The position numbers and the translations under genes were made by a program. From the NCBI GenBank assembly GCA_017554305.1, contig JAFZIN010000032.1:44316-108315 (forward strand): 64,000 bases of DNA, in the 5' to 3' direction. Below the pieces are notes generated by a model. That model was not told the origin of the DNA. It worked only from the letters and a program-made list of their open reading frames with translations, and did no database searches. The DNA comes from Bacteroidales bacterium. Lineage in GTDB: Bacteria; Bacteroidota; Bacteroidia; Bacteroidales; UBA932. Positions 1 to 8,997 of the stretch are shown piece after piece. Each line of letters starts with the position of its first letter. The stretch's first letter is position 1.

Positions 1-914
1 CTGTTGTGGCGGGAGCGGAATCCTCTCTTTGCAAAGTTGGATATCTCATACTGCTCATATCCCGCATCCTTTAGAATGCTCTGGAGCATAGAGTATTGCA
101 AAGAGCAGGCAGCCTCATCTAAAGGAGTGAAAAGCCCCTTTGATGCAAGCCGTTCAAGTGCGGTGTTTTCATCTATTGAAAGCTGGTAAGCGGAGATATG
201 TTCCGGTGAGAGTGCGGTAAGTTTTTTAAGATTGCTCTCCCACTCTGCCATACTCAAAAGCGGAAATCCAAAGATTAAATCTGCACTTATATTTTCAAAG
301 CCGGCATCTCTCAAAATTGCAAAGGCCTCCTCCGCCTGCTTTGCGCTGTGACGTCTTGCCATCCACCTTAAGTGCGTATCTTCAAAGGATTGTACGCCCA
401 TACTTACCCTGTTGACTCCCAGCCCCTTAAGAGCCTCTGCATACTCCTTTGTAACATCATCCGGATTCACCTCAACGGTAAATTCAAACCCATCCGCAAG
501 CATCACCGCATCCTCATCTTTCCAATTCTCCAAACCAATTTTTTCTTCTTTCAAAGATTCTCCTTTTTCCTTTTCTTTGCTTCCCCGCTTGTTTGAAGAT
601 TGAACGGGCAAAGTTGTAGCTGCCGGTTGTGTAGCAAATGCACTATCGGGGAAGAAAAAAGATTCCTTTAAAAGGGCAACAATTTCAGCAAGGGTAGCAA
701 CGGGCAGAACGGATGGTGTGCCGCCTCCAATGTAGAGGGTTTTTATGGCCTGCTGCTCACGGGGGAGGGTATCAAAAAAGTTCCTGCGCAAGGAGATTTC
801 TCTTCTTAACGCAGGAACGAATTTCTCTCTAATCTCTCTGCCTACAACAGAATAGAAGCCGCAATAAATGCACTTAGAGTTGCAAAACGGAATATGCAGA
901 TATATTCCGGCCAT
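1..914 (-). CDS. hemW: HemW-like radical SAM heme chaperone (C-terminus cut by window edge)
   Basis: Radical SAM protein of the HemW/coproporphyrinogen oxidase-like family, a cytoplasmic heme-binding protein thought to deliver heme to respiratory enzymes. The N-terminus has the diagnostic CxxxCxYC cluster motif (C11, C15, C18, followed by GFYS rather than the CNF of true HemN), then GGGTPS and the VNP and GVQSF barrel motifs. About 304 residues are visible of a family length near 375-380; the C-terminal part lies before position 1. The start at 914 is fixed by the motif being at residue 7-18 and follows the upstream stop by 5 bp, so it is cotranscribed with the coiled-coil gene. Odd feature: a Lys/Glu-rich insertion of about 45 residues (roughly residues 75-125) between the GGGTP and VNP strands. 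HemW rather than HemN because the N-terminal HemN extension is missing. Confidence 0.9.
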   Translation of the reverse strand, partial: MAGIYLHIPFCNSKCIYCGFYSVVGREIREKFVPALRREISLRRNFFDTLPREQQAIKTLYIGGGTPSVLPVATLAEIVALLKESFFFPDSAFATQPAATTLPVQSSNKRGSKEKEKGESLKEEKIGLENWKDEDAVMLADGFEFTVEVNPDDVTKEYAEALKGLGVNRVSMGVQSFEDTHLRWMARRHSAKQAEEAFAILRDAGFENISADLIFGFPLLSMAEWESNLKKLTALSPEHISAYQLSIDENTALERLASKGLFTPLDEAACSLQYSMLQSILKDAGYEQYEISNFAKRGFRSRHN

Positions 915-919
915 CCAAA

Positions 920-1789
920 CTATTTCAGATAGAGTTCTGCTGTTCCAATCTTGCCTCTGCTTGTGTAAACCTCAACGGTGTAGGTGCCTCTTGAGAGTTC
1001 AACTCCAGGGGTGAAGTAGATGCTTACATCCAACTCTTCTCCCTGATAATCAACCTCACGGGCTGCGGAGTAAATGAGCTGCTGACCGCCACAGGTGAAT
1101 ACCTGCTGGCTGCCGTCTGTCATAAGGATATCCTCCGGATCTTTAATTCTCACATACACCGTCATTGCACCGGTCTGGGCAATGGAATTCTCTATGAGTG
1201 AGAGATTTGTGCGGAACTGATTAACTCTTGAAGAGCGGTTGGTTTCACTGCCTCTGCCGTTAAGACCCACCAGCGTAATGCCGCGTCCCTTAACTGCAGC
1301 GCCCTCGTCCAACTTCTTTGCCTGCTCCTCAATCTGCTTCTTCTGCTTAACGTTCTCTGCTGTGGTCTGCTCCACCTTCTTTCTTACCTCTGTAACCTCC
1401 TCCTTCAGAGCAACGTTCATCTGGTTGAGAGAGTCTATCTGTTTGATGTAACTCTTCATAATTGCACGCAGGGTTCCCAACTCTTTTTCATATTTACGCA
1501 ATTGAGCCTGGTTGGAAGCTTCCGTACGTTTAACCTTCTCAATAAGGTCTGCAACCTTCTGTCTTTCAATCTGAAGCTGAGTGTTTATGGTATCGTTGGT
1601 AGATGACAGGTTAGCATAATCCTGCTGAAGCTGAGTCATCTGCTCCGTGAGAGCCTGCTTGTCTATGGTAAGCACCTGAACCTCCTCTTTAAAGGCGGTC
1701 TTCTTGCTTAGCTGAGCAATCAACAGACCGGCAAGAATAACAATGACGCCGGCCATAACTCCGATTATTATCTTTAGTTTCTTTTCCAT
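920..1789 (-). CDS. Membrane-anchored coiled-coil protein, conserved in Bacteroidota, function unknown
   Basis: I do not recognise a named family. From the chosen start (MEKKLK) the protein has one N-terminal membrane segment at about residues 5-27, a long coiled coil over about residues 30-170 with heptad-like Leu/Gln/Glu content, and a C-terminal beta-rich region of about 100 residues containing Y-V-R-I and GTYTVEVYT strands. This is a type II topology with a periplasmic rod and globular end. An upstream in-frame start adds 12 residues but would lie on the predicted -7 element (TATTTTTG, 1814-1821), so I reject it. It is first in a two-gene unit with hemW. A role as periplasmic scaffold is only a guess. 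Confidence 0.75.
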   Translation of the reverse strand: MEKKLKIIIGVMAGVIVILAGLLIAQLSKKTAFKEEVQVLTIDKQALTEQMTQLQQDYANLSSTNDTINTQLQIERQKVADLIEKVKRTEASNQAQLRKYEKELGTLRAIMKSYIKQIDSLNQMNVALKEEVTEVRKKVEQTTAENVKQKKQIEEQAKKLDEGAAVKGRGITLVGLNGRGSETNRSSRVNQFRTNLSLIENSIAQTGAMTVYVRIKDPEDILMTDGSQQVFTCGGQQLIYSAAREVDYQGEELDVSIYFTPGVELSRGTYTVEVYTSRGKIGTAELYLK

Positions 1790-1813
1790 ATCTATTTGTT
1801 TTATCGGTTTATA

Positions 1814-1821
1814 CAAAAATA
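1814..1821 (-). promoter_or_regulatory. -7 element TATTTTTG for the coiled-coil/hemW unit
   Basis: On the minus strand the sequence reads TATTTTTG, an exact match to the Bacteroidetes -7 consensus TAnnTTTG, 24 bp before the ATG. No clear -33 TTG is visible at the expected distance. Confidence 0.5.
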
Positions 1822-1835
1822 GCAATTAATTTGAT

Positions 1836-1843
1836 TAAATTTG
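1836..1843 (+). promoter_or_regulatory. -7 element TAAATTTG for the 1878 gene
   Basis: TAAATTTG matches TAnnTTTG and lies 34 bp before the ATG at 1878, within the divergent intergenic region 1790-1877. Confidence 0.45.
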
Positions 1844-1877
1844 CCATCTGAAATTTTAACGTAACATTTGTAACAAT

Positions 1878-2378
1878 ATGGGAGTTGGAAAATATATTGT
1901 ACGTGCCCTTAAGTGCATGATATTGGTGCTGATAATGTTCTGTATAGTTATCACGATAGTTTTCTATACATCTGAGCACGATGCCGCAATGAAACCGTGG
2001 AACCTCTTTGACCAAAGCAGTCTCACCAAAATACTAATCTTCTTTTTGGCGTATTCATTTGTCTATCCTTTAATTGGTTACGGCAAGAGAGAACTGGCTC
2101 TGGGCGGAGAACTGGAAACAAGAAGACAGGAGATTGCAAATCTTCTGGCGGAGATGAACTTTGTTCCGGTTTACAAGGAGCCAACGGAGAGTGAGTTCAA
2201 CGTTTTTAAGTTCCAGAACAAGAGCGCATTTATAAGGGCTTTGAGATTGGGAGAGGATAAGGTAACTTTCACTCAGAAGGACGGAATTGTTGAGGTTGAA
2301 GGGCAGAGAAAAGATGTTATGAGAGTTGTTCGCAGAATTGAGTGGTACCTGCAGCAAAAAGCTGAAAATGAGGAGTAA
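1878..2378 (+). CDS. Small two-helix membrane protein, function unknown
   Basis: A 166-residue protein with two predicted transmembrane helices (about residues 10-30 and 48-66) followed by a soluble alpha/beta tail of about 95 residues containing a possible beta-sheet (VFKFQNKSAFIRALRLG, VTFTQKDGIVEVEG). The pattern resembles conserved hypothetical proteins of Bacteroidales, but I cannot assign a role. Its stop codon shares one base with the start of the next gene (TAATG), so the two are probably translationally coupled. Confidence 0.75.
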   Translation: MGVGKYIVRALKCMILVLIMFCIVITIVFYTSEHDAAMKPWNLFDQSSLTKILIFFLAYSFVYPLIGYGKRELALGGELETRRQEIANLLAEMNFVPVYKEPTESEFNVFKFQNKSAFIRALRLGEDKVTFTQKDGIVEVEGQRKDVMRVVRRIEWYLQQKAENEE

Positions 2379-2626
2379 TGAAGACCGTTAAAAAATATCT
2401 AAACGCCTTTTCTGCAGACATTGCAAAGGGAATGCTTGAGAACGAGGGTATTCAGGCGGAGGTGCTTCACCGCAATATGCCCTACCTGGGAATCTCCTAT
2501 AAGATGGCCGTGGAACTCATTGTAAATGATGAGGATTATGACCGCGCGCTGGAACTGATTAAGAAGATGGAGAGCGAGGGCGGTCATTTCACAGAGACTC
2601 CCGATGGGGAACTCGAAGAAAGGTAG
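2378..2626 (+). CDS. DUF2007 family small protein
   Basis: An 82-residue protein with the DUF2007 pattern: an N-terminal segment that pairs an aging residue run (FSADIAKGMLENEGIQAEV) with a later (VELIVNDEDYDRALELI) half, a ferredoxin-like beta-alpha-beta fold often called a putative signal-transducing protein. Function in this organism is unknown. It overlaps the upstream membrane protein gene by one base and ends 3 bp from the convergent DUF3109 stop. Confidence 0.75.
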   Translation: MKTVKKYLNAFSADIAKGMLENEGIQAEVLHRNMPYLGISYKMAVELIVNDEDYDRALELIKKMESEGGHFTETPDGELEER

Positions 2627-2629
2627 TCT

Positions 2630-3214
2630 TTATTGCTGTTCGTTTAACAGTTTCTCTGCTTCCGTTAACTCGTTGTAAAATTCTACGCCGTAGCGTTTTA
2701 TAATGGGTTCCTTTAGGAACTCGTAAGCTTTTATTCCCTGCTCTTTTCCCTTTTCAAACGCCTCTTTGCAGAGGTGCTCTCTGCTTAGTGTAAGTGCTTC
2801 AACTCCTGTTGAGAGCATCTTTATTCTGATTGGAAAGATCCAGCAGGATAGTGGCTTTCTTAGTCCCCGATGGTTTTTGCAATAACCCCTTTCTACCGCA
2901 CAGTAAGTATAACCTCTCTCATCTGTAACCGAATAGGCGCACCGGCCGTCTGAAGGAATGAGCGGAGTAACCTCATCTCCGTCAATATCTATTACAAACC
3001 TTCCCTGTTTTTCAATGGCTTCTTTGCCGTCCCGGGCAAGGAACTCTTCATACTCTTTTGCCTGCTCTGTAAGCTGTTCCTTCTCTCCCTTTTCCAAAGG
3101 AGCGCCGCTGTCTCCCACAATGCAGCAGATACCCTTGCACCTGTCATAGTCACAGCAGAAATACTCCGTGAGTATCTCCGTGCTTACCAGACAGTTACCA
3201 ATCTCAATAACCAT
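2630..3214 (-). CDS. DUF3109 family cysteine-rich protein
   Basis: A 194-residue cytoplasmic protein matching DUF3109. The N-terminal part has a cysteine cluster (CC-x3-C-x3-CC near residues 19-31), and more Cys lie in the centre (CAYSV, YCAVERGYC) and in the CWIFPIRI segment. The spacing suggests metal or Fe-S binding, as in the related Fe-S/zinc YkgJ-type families. The biological role is unknown. It follows the M16-like gene by 3 bp on the same strand, so they are likely cotranscribed. Confidence 0.85.
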   Translation of the reverse strand: MVIEIGNCLVSTEILTEYFCCDYDRCKGICCIVGDSGAPLEKGEKEQLTEQAKEYEEFLARDGKEAIEKQGRFVIDIDGDEVTPLIPSDGRCAYSVTDERGYTYCAVERGYCKNHRGLRKPLSCWIFPIRIKMLSTGVEALTLSREHLCKEAFEKGKEQGIKAYEFLKEPIIKRYGVEFYNELTEAEKLLNEQQ

Positions 3215-3217
3215 AGA

Positions 3218-6085
3218 TTAATCTACGTTGAAGAAGTTTCTTATGAACTCGTTCTCCTGCAGCAGTTTCTGAGTTGGAATATCGGCCGTTGTACCGTCCA
3301 TAATAACTGTAATTCTGTTGGAGGAGATAAGGTCTTTAATAAACTTGGAGAGCTCTTTCTTTGTTACCGGAGTAAGCAGAGCCTTGGCATCTGTAGGAAC
3401 CGTATTGGAAGCCATATATCTGCTCTCCAGCATATCCAGCCAGTAACTGCCGTTTGCAACCCTTGCAGAGAACTGCTCTTTCAGAGATTTTTCCAGCATT
3501 GCAAACTCAGAATCTGTAATGTTCTTTGATGCCTTCTCCAAAGATTTTATAAGTTGGTCTATGCAGCCGTGAGCCTCGGAAGAGTCTGTCTCAAAGATAG
3601 TTTTGAGGGTGAAGATGTTCTCCGGATAGTAACTCAGAGCGGTGTTTACATTAAAGAGCGGAACCTTGTTGTGCAGAACATCCTTAAAGATATTCTCCAC
3701 GTAAATCTTTGTAAGCTGGGAGAGTACGTAGTTGTTCATATCTGCCTTCTTAGCACAGGAGAGGGTAAGTGAAACATACGTTCTTGGTACGTTCATCTTT
3801 GCAAGGAACCTCTTCTCTTTGTGTCCCTTGGTTGGATAGTTAGGAACAACAAGCCAGTTCTCCTTCTTGTCCTTATCTGAAGGAATGGCTCCTATGTATT
3901 TAACGGCCAAGTCTTTATAGGAGAGAGCACTCTTTCCTGCAAAGACAAACACAAAGTCTGCCGCATTGGAGAAACGCTCCTTAAGCTGGGAGTGAATCTT
4001 AGAGTAATCATACGCCTCAATCTGCTCCTCTGTTAGCGGAGCAACAAACTGCTTGTTGGAGTTGTTGTAGAATGTGACGGAATCTTTGAAGATTTCCTGA
4101 GGAGAGAGCGAGTTGAATTTAAGGTCATTCAAAACCTTCATCTTGTAAACCTGATATGAGGCGTCATCCGGCCTTAAATCTGTCATATTCAGATAGATTG
4201 CCTGCATCAGTTTCTCTGCGCTTGTTGGAATTGCAAAGCCATCCATCCTCTCCGTATTCTGGTTTATGCGAGACTCAAGATTCATGTGGTTGTAAGAGTA
4301 GAGCCTGTCCATATTTGCGTATGAGACATCTGCAATGCTGCTTAAATCCAGCACATCATTAAAGAACTCCTGGTTTCCTATGTTAACACCCTTCATAAGA
4401 GAGAAGCCACCCTTGCTGAATGCTCTGAAATAGAGCGTGTCTGAAGGAGATGCGGTCTCTTTGAAGAGAAGCGTTGCGCCGTTGGAAAGAAGCAGTGTGT
4501 GAACTCCGGTTCTTGCATCTTCAGTTTCTGAAACAACGGTTGCAACCTTGTTGATTTCTACGTTTGGCCATACCGGAAGAGTGCTCTCTCCGGCAACCAA
4601 AGATTTATCAAGCGGCTGAGAGAATGCGCTCAGCAGACGCTCTTTGGAAATCTGGTTAACTCCATCTGCCTTAGGAAGATAGCAGGAAATGACAATGTTG
4701 TCTTCCTGGCTCAGCAGAGCGGAGATATAACTGTTGAGCTGCTTTAGATTGAGAGAGAAGAGAACCTGCTTCATTATCTCAAAATGCATCTCTGTACTTG
4801 CAAGTGAGTAGCCGTCATAGTAGGCCTCCAATGCTCTTTCAAGATAGAGGTCATTGCCTGCAACGGCGCGGGTATCATAGAGGTTTTCCAGACTCTTCCA
4901 GTAAAGATCTACAGCCTTTGTAAACTCCTGCTGGTAAGCTCCCTGGTCAAAGAGTTTCTTAAGCACTCCGCCCACAAAAGTGGTTGCGGAATAGACTGTT
5001 GAAGGGAGGGTTTCAAAGCGGATGGTATAGGCATTGCTCTTTTCTATTCCCATAAATTTTCCCTCACCCACCTCAAGGTTATAGAGCGGCAGATTTTCAC
5101 GTACCACTCCCTCATTTATTCTGTCTACAAGAATTTTTATTGTTGCAAAGTCTAAAAAGTCCTGTATGTAAGGGAGATTGGTGTTCTTGTACTCATCCTT
5201 TAAAGGTTGCTTCAGATAGTTTATTGAGACGGAGGTTTTGCCGTACTCGTCATCCTGCATAATGAGGGTCTTTACACCCTTAAACTCTTTAGGCGTGTAA
5301 TAGGTTCTCTTGCTGCCGTTAAGAGGTTTTGGTATGGTGGAGAAGACAGACTTTATCTGGGTTTCTGTTTTTGCAAGGTCTACATCTCCAACTACAATAA
5401 CGCACTGCAGTTCCGGGCGGCACCAGTCATAGTAGAAGTTTCTCAAATCTCTTGAGTTGATGGCATTTACGCTCCGCCTTACTTCAGAAGGCTGTATCTC
5501 ATTTATGTATGGACTGTCTGGATAAAGATCTCTCAAAAGCGCATAATCCATTCTGTGCAGAGGGCTCCATCCGTTGAGGATTCGGCCGGCCAGAGTTGAG
5601 CGCTCCGCAGCAATGTCTTCCTCATCTACGTTAATGGAACTCATCCAGTTGTAGAGTATAAGGAGTGCAGAGTCTATGGTGTTTGAGCGGGAGATTGGAA
5701 GATCATTTATGGCGTAGGTTACTCTGTCCTGCCCCGTTTGAAAAGTTACCGCATCACTTGTAAGACCCAAAGATTTCAGATAGTCTGGTATGGCGCTGCC
5801 TGCAAAATTCCTTGTTCCCTTAGTAGCAAGCTGTTGCAGCAGCATAAAAGAGCCGCGGTTGCCGCCTGTTTCCAGTGATGTACCCACTTTTTGAGCAACG
5901 CAGAAGGTGGCTGTAGCCTTTTGGGCCTGATTTTTGACTATGATGTAGGAAAGGCCGTTGGTGAGCTTTCCGTTTTTGACCCGTGGGTCTAAAGGAAGAG
6001 TGGCGGAAGTTTTGGTTTGAGACAGAAGAGCCCCGGCGGGCAGCAGCAACAAAACCAAAGAGAGTATATATGAGAACTTTTTCAT
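3218..6085 (-). CDS. M16 (insulinase/pitrilysin) family protein lacking the zinc site
   Basis: A 955-residue secreted protein with a signal peptide (about residues 1-22) and the tandem M16 architecture of periplasmic Bacteroidetes pitrilysin-like proteins: an N-terminal M16 domain beginning DPRVKNGKLTNGLSY and several M16_C-like domains. Active members carry HxxEH and a downstream Glu. At the equivalent position (residues 81-85) this protein reads MLLQQ inside the conserved RG...ATKGT context, and the helix that should supply the third ligand reads AERSTLAGRIL with no second Glu. The catalytic zinc site is therefore gone. It may be a non-catalytic partner of an active M16 protein encoded elsewhere, as seen for heterodimeric M16 pairs. 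No partner lies in this window. Confidence 0.88.
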   Translation of the reverse strand: MKKFSYILSLVLLLLPAGALLSQTKTSATLPLDPRVKNGKLTNGLSYIIVKNQAQKATATFCVAQKVGTSLETGGNRGSFMLLQQLATKGTRNFAGSAIPDYLKSLGLTSDAVTFQTGQDRVTYAINDLPISRSNTIDSALLILYNWMSSINVDEEDIAAERSTLAGRILNGWSPLHRMDYALLRDLYPDSPYINEIQPSEVRRSVNAINSRDLRNFYYDWCRPELQCVIVVGDVDLAKTETQIKSVFSTIPKPLNGSKRTYYTPKEFKGVKTLIMQDDEYGKTSVSINYLKQPLKDEYKNTNLPYIQDFLDFATIKILVDRINEGVVRENLPLYNLEVGEGKFMGIEKSNAYTIRFETLPSTVYSATTFVGGVLKKLFDQGAYQQEFTKAVDLYWKSLENLYDTRAVAGNDLYLERALEAYYDGYSLASTEMHFEIMKQVLFSLNLKQLNSYISALLSQEDNIVISCYLPKADGVNQISKERLLSAFSQPLDKSLVAGESTLPVWPNVEINKVATVVSETEDARTGVHTLLLSNGATLLFKETASPSDTLYFRAFSKGGFSLMKGVNIGNQEFFNDVLDLSSIADVSYANMDRLYSYNHMNLESRINQNTERMDGFAIPTSAEKLMQAIYLNMTDLRPDDASYQVYKMKVLNDLKFNSLSPQEIFKDSVTFYNNSNKQFVAPLTEEQIEAYDYSKIHSQLKERFSNAADFVFVFAGKSALSYKDLAVKYIGAIPSDKDKKENWLVVPNYPTKGHKEKRFLAKMNVPRTYVSLTLSCAKKADMNNYVLSQLTKIYVENIFKDVLHNKVPLFNVNTALSYYPENIFTLKTIFETDSSEAHGCIDQLIKSLEKASKNITDSEFAMLEKSLKEQFSARVANGSYWLDMLESRYMASNTVPTDAKALLTPVTKKELSKFIKDLISSNRITVIMDGTTADIPTQKLLQENEFIRNFFNVD

Positions 6086-6105
6086 AGCATTCTTTTTTGT
6101 TTCGA

Positions 6106-6113
6106 CAAAATTA
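6106..6113 (-). promoter_or_regulatory. -7 element TAATTTTG for the M16-like gene
   Basis: Minus-strand TAATTTTG lies 20 bp before the ATG at 6085. It forms a divergent pair with the promoter at 6129-6160. Confidence 0.6.
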
Positions 6114-6128
6114 AGAATAAATATGTTG

Positions 6129-6160
6129 TTTGCGTGGTACGGGAGTTTTTTTTAATTTTG
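6129..6160 (+). promoter_or_regulatory. Promoter (TTTG-N20-TAATTTTG) for the TPR gene
   Basis: A -33-like TTTG (6129-6132) is followed after 20 bp by TAATTTTG (6153-6160), close to the Bacteroidetes primary sigma consensus. It lies 47 bp before the ATG at 6208 and supports that start over an in-frame upstream codon. Confidence 0.65.
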
Positions 6161-6207
6161 TCTCCGCTGTTTTACAGAAGAATACAAACTTTAAAAACTT
6201 TATACAG

Positions 6208-7125
6208 ATGAAAAGGATCACAAAACTTTTTTTAGTTGCAGCAATCGTTCTGTTTGCTGGAAGCGCTTTTGCTCAGGATATGACCAAGGCCGGCGAGGTT
6301 TACCAGAAGGCTACCGAGGCATACCAGGCAGGAAATGAAATGGAGGCGGTAGCGGGCTTCAAAGAGGCTCTCAGTATTGCTAAAGAGGCTGGAGATGAGG
6401 GAATTGAAATGGTTGAGGGTTGCAAGGACATGATTCCTAAGATCCTTCTCTCTGCAGCGGGCAAATTTGTTGCCGCTAAAGATTATGTAAAGGCAGAAGA
6501 GACTTATAACAGCGCACTTGCAGCAGCAAAGGAGTACGGAAAGGATGCTCTTGCAAAGAGTGCAGAGGATAACCTTGCAAAACTTCCTATGCAGCAGGGT
6601 GCAGACGCTCTGAATGCCGGTGACTTTGCAGGCGCAGCAGCCCTCTTCCAGAAGGCTACAGAGAAGAATCCTGAGAATGCAAACGCATTCCTCTATCTTG
6701 CAATGGCCAATGAGAAGGCCGGCAATTTGGATGCCGCAGAGGCTGCTTACAAGAAGGCTGGAGAACTCGGAAACGAGAAGGCTAATGCCGCTATGAGTCA
6801 GATGTTTGTATCAAATGCAAACAAGGCTCTTAAGGAGAACAAACTTAAGGATGCCATCACATTGGCAGAGAAGGCCCTGGCTATTGGAGCAAATCCTACC
6901 GCAAGTCAGATTGCAGGTATGGCTGCTTACAAATCAAACAGTTGGGCTAAGGCTGCAAACCACCTTAAGAACGCACCTTCTTCTTCACAGACCACCTACA
7001 TCATTGCTTCCTGCTATGAGAAGGCCGGTAACAAGGGTCAGGCATGTGTTTTCTACAAGAAGATTCAGAACGATGCCAAGTTTGGCCCAACCGCAAAGGC
7101 AAAGATTAAGAATCTTGGTTGCTAA
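6208..7125 (+). CDS. Secreted tetratricopeptide-repeat protein
   Basis: A 305-residue protein with a signal peptide (about residues 1-22, ending FAQ) followed by TPR-like helical repeats, visible as repeated A/G/Y spacing such as YQKATEAYQAGNEMEAV, ALNAGDFAGAAALFQKA and AYKKAGELGNEKA. The repeats cover most of the mature chain, so it is probably a periplasmic protein-protein interaction scaffold. The start was chosen at the ATG that opens the signal peptide; an upstream frame would overlap the promoter. Its stop overlaps the start of the U32 gene by one base (TAATG). No partner or substrate can be named. Confidence 0.85.
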   Translation: MKRITKLFLVAAIVLFAGSAFAQDMTKAGEVYQKATEAYQAGNEMEAVAGFKEALSIAKEAGDEGIEMVEGCKDMIPKILLSAAGKFVAAKDYVKAEETYNSALAAAKEYGKDALAKSAEDNLAKLPMQQGADALNAGDFAGAAALFQKATEKNPENANAFLYLAMANEKAGNLDAAEAAYKKAGELGNEKANAAMSQMFVSNANKALKENKLKDAITLAEKALAIGANPTASQIAGMAAYKSNSWAKAANHLKNAPSSSQTTYIIASCYEKAGNKGQACVFYKKIQNDAKFGPTAKAKIKNLGC

Positions 7126-8975
7126 TGCTTGAGGTTGAACTGCTGGCTCCTGCCAGAGATTTGGAAATCGGTACTGCGGCAATAGACTGCGGTGCCGATT
7201 CCGTTTATATTGCCGCTCCAAAATATGGGGCGCGCTCCCAGGCGGGCAACAGTTTTGACCATATCAAAAGCCTTTGTTCTTACGCCCACAAATACAGGGC
7301 TAAAATTTATCTGACACTCAATACCATACTCTATAACAACGAGTTAACGGAGGCGGAAGAATTTATGTGGAGGGCTTACGAAGCGGGAGTGGACGCACTA
7401 ATTGTTCAGGATCTTGGAATCCTTAAGATGAACCGCCCGCCCATTCCGCTCTTTGCCTCAACCCAGACAGACATCCGCACTCCGGAAAAGGCTGCCCTTT
7501 TGGAATCTCTTGGCTTTGAAAGGCTTATACTTGCCAGAGAACTCTCTTTAAAACAGATACGGGAGATTCGCCGGGCAGTAAGCTGCCAGTTGGAGACCTT
7601 TGTTCACGGAGCGCTCTGCGTCTGCTACAGCGGGCAGTGCTATCTCTCTCAGTACCTTACCGGAAGAAGCGCCAACCGCGGAGAGTGCGCCCAGCCTTGC
7701 CGTGCAGACTACACCCTGGTAAACGAGAAAGGGGAAGTGCTTATAAAAGATTTTCCGCTGCTCTCACTTAAGGATATGGACCGCTCTGAAAACCTTGAGG
7801 CACTGATAGATGCCGGCGTTACCTCCTTTAAGATTGAGGGGCGTCTTAAGGGTGCATCATACGTGAAGAACATTGTTAAAAAATATGACAATGCTCTAAA
7901 TGCCGTTATAGAGAAGAAGCGTCAAAGCGGAGAAGAAATCTGCCGCCTCTCTCTGGGTGATAGTATCTCTTCTTTTACTCCCGATAGTTCTAAAACCTTT
8001 ACCCGCGGCACAACCTCTTTCAACATTGACGGAAGGCGCGGAGACTGGGCAAGCGGAGCTGCTGCCAAGGCGGTGGGAGAATTTATAGGAGAAGTGGAGA
8101 GCGTTAAAATAAATGCCAAGGGCTTTGTAACCTTCTCCTATAAAGGAGATAAGAAGATAAATAACGGAGACGGGCTCTGCTTTATTTCAAAAGGGGGAGA
8201 GATTCTGGGCCAGAGGGCAAGCAGTTGCAGCGGCTCTGTGGTTGAACTTTTTACCCGCCGTTTGGAGATTCAAAAAGGAGACAAAATCTACCGCAACTAT
8301 GACGCTCTCTTTGAGAAGGAGTTAGAAAAACCGGTGCGCAGAGTTATTTCTCTCCCTTTGGACTTAACACTTTCTGCTAAAGGTATTTTGGTTTCCTGCG
8401 AATTTTTGAAGGAGCCGCTCTTTTTTGATATTGAGGGAGATACGCCGCAAAACAGAGAGAAGGCGGAGGAGATTATAAGAGGGCAGATTGGAAAGAGTGC
8501 GCTGCACTTTAAGTTTACGGTAAGAAACATTGAGGGAGAGATAAGGTTCTATAAAACAGCCGCTCTCAATGCAATAAGAAACTCTCTGGCTGAGGCTTTA
8601 AGCAGAGAGATTGAAGTGCTTGACAACAATGTGAGGGCTGAGGATGCAAAGATGGTTAGCGCTGAGGGGGCCGCGGAAAAGCTGGCGTTAGCGGCAGAAG
8701 AGTGGAGGAAGAGAGTGCCGGCAGACTACCGTCTCAACTGCTCTAACCGTCTATCCTGCAGCGCTTACAAAGAGTTGGGAGTTGCCGCTCCCGCATCCGC
8801 TTTTGAACTGGAGCAGCCCAGGGGTGCGGAACTTATGAGAACAAAATATTGCATTCGTCATCAGTTGGGACTCTGCCCGAATGACGGAGTAAAATTATAC
8901 CTTCTAAACGGCAAAAACCGTCTGGCGCTGGAGTTCGATTGCGCCAAATGTGAAATGGTTATTAAAGCTCTCTGA
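7125..8975 (+). CDS. U32 family protein, RlhA-like (23S rRNA cytidine hydroxylation)
   Basis: A 616-residue U32 protein. The family signature is present as ETFVHGALCVCYSGQCYLS followed by NRGECAQPCR, supplying cysteines that bind an Fe-S cluster in characterised members. The C-terminal segment with TKYCIRHQLGLCP and FDCAKCEM is typical of the long U32/DUF3656 subgroup to which E. coli RlhA (5-hydroxycytidine in 23S rRNA) belongs. Length is close to RlhA (about 650) and longer than TrhP (about 450), so RlhA-type is preferred, although the substrate cannot be read from sequence. I take the ATG at 7125 rather than an in-frame TTG two codons upstream. It is coupled to the TPR gene by TAATG. Confidence 0.85.
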   Translation: MLEVELLAPARDLEIGTAAIDCGADSVYIAAPKYGARSQAGNSFDHIKSLCSYAHKYRAKIYLTLNTILYNNELTEAEEFMWRAYEAGVDALIVQDLGILKMNRPPIPLFASTQTDIRTPEKAALLESLGFERLILARELSLKQIREIRRAVSCQLETFVHGALCVCYSGQCYLSQYLTGRSANRGECAQPCRADYTLVNEKGEVLIKDFPLLSLKDMDRSENLEALIDAGVTSFKIEGRLKGASYVKNIVKKYDNALNAVIEKKRQSGEEICRLSLGDSISSFTPDSSKTFTRGTTSFNIDGRRGDWASGAAAKAVGEFIGEVESVKINAKGFVTFSYKGDKKINNGDGLCFISKGGEILGQRASSCSGSVVELFTRRLEIQKGDKIYRNYDALFEKELEKPVRRVISLPLDLTLSAKGILVSCEFLKEPLFFDIEGDTPQNREKAEEIIRGQIGKSALHFKFTVRNIEGEIRFYKTAALNAIRNSLAEALSREIEVLDNNVRAEDAKMVSAEGAAEKLALAAEEWRKRVPADYRLNCSNRLSCSAYKELGVAAPASAFELEQPRGAELMRTKYCIRHQLGLCPNDGVKLYLLNGKNRLALEFDCAKCEMVIKAL

Positions 8976-8982
8976 TTTTTCG

Positions 8983-8990
8983 TAATTTTG
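8983..8990 (+). promoter_or_regulatory. -7 element TAATTTTG for the holB operon
   Basis: TAATTTTG ends 7 bp before the ATG at 8998, implying a nearly leaderless transcript for holB-ricT-gldH-trmB. Confidence 0.6.
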
Positions 8991-8997
8991 TACGGTT

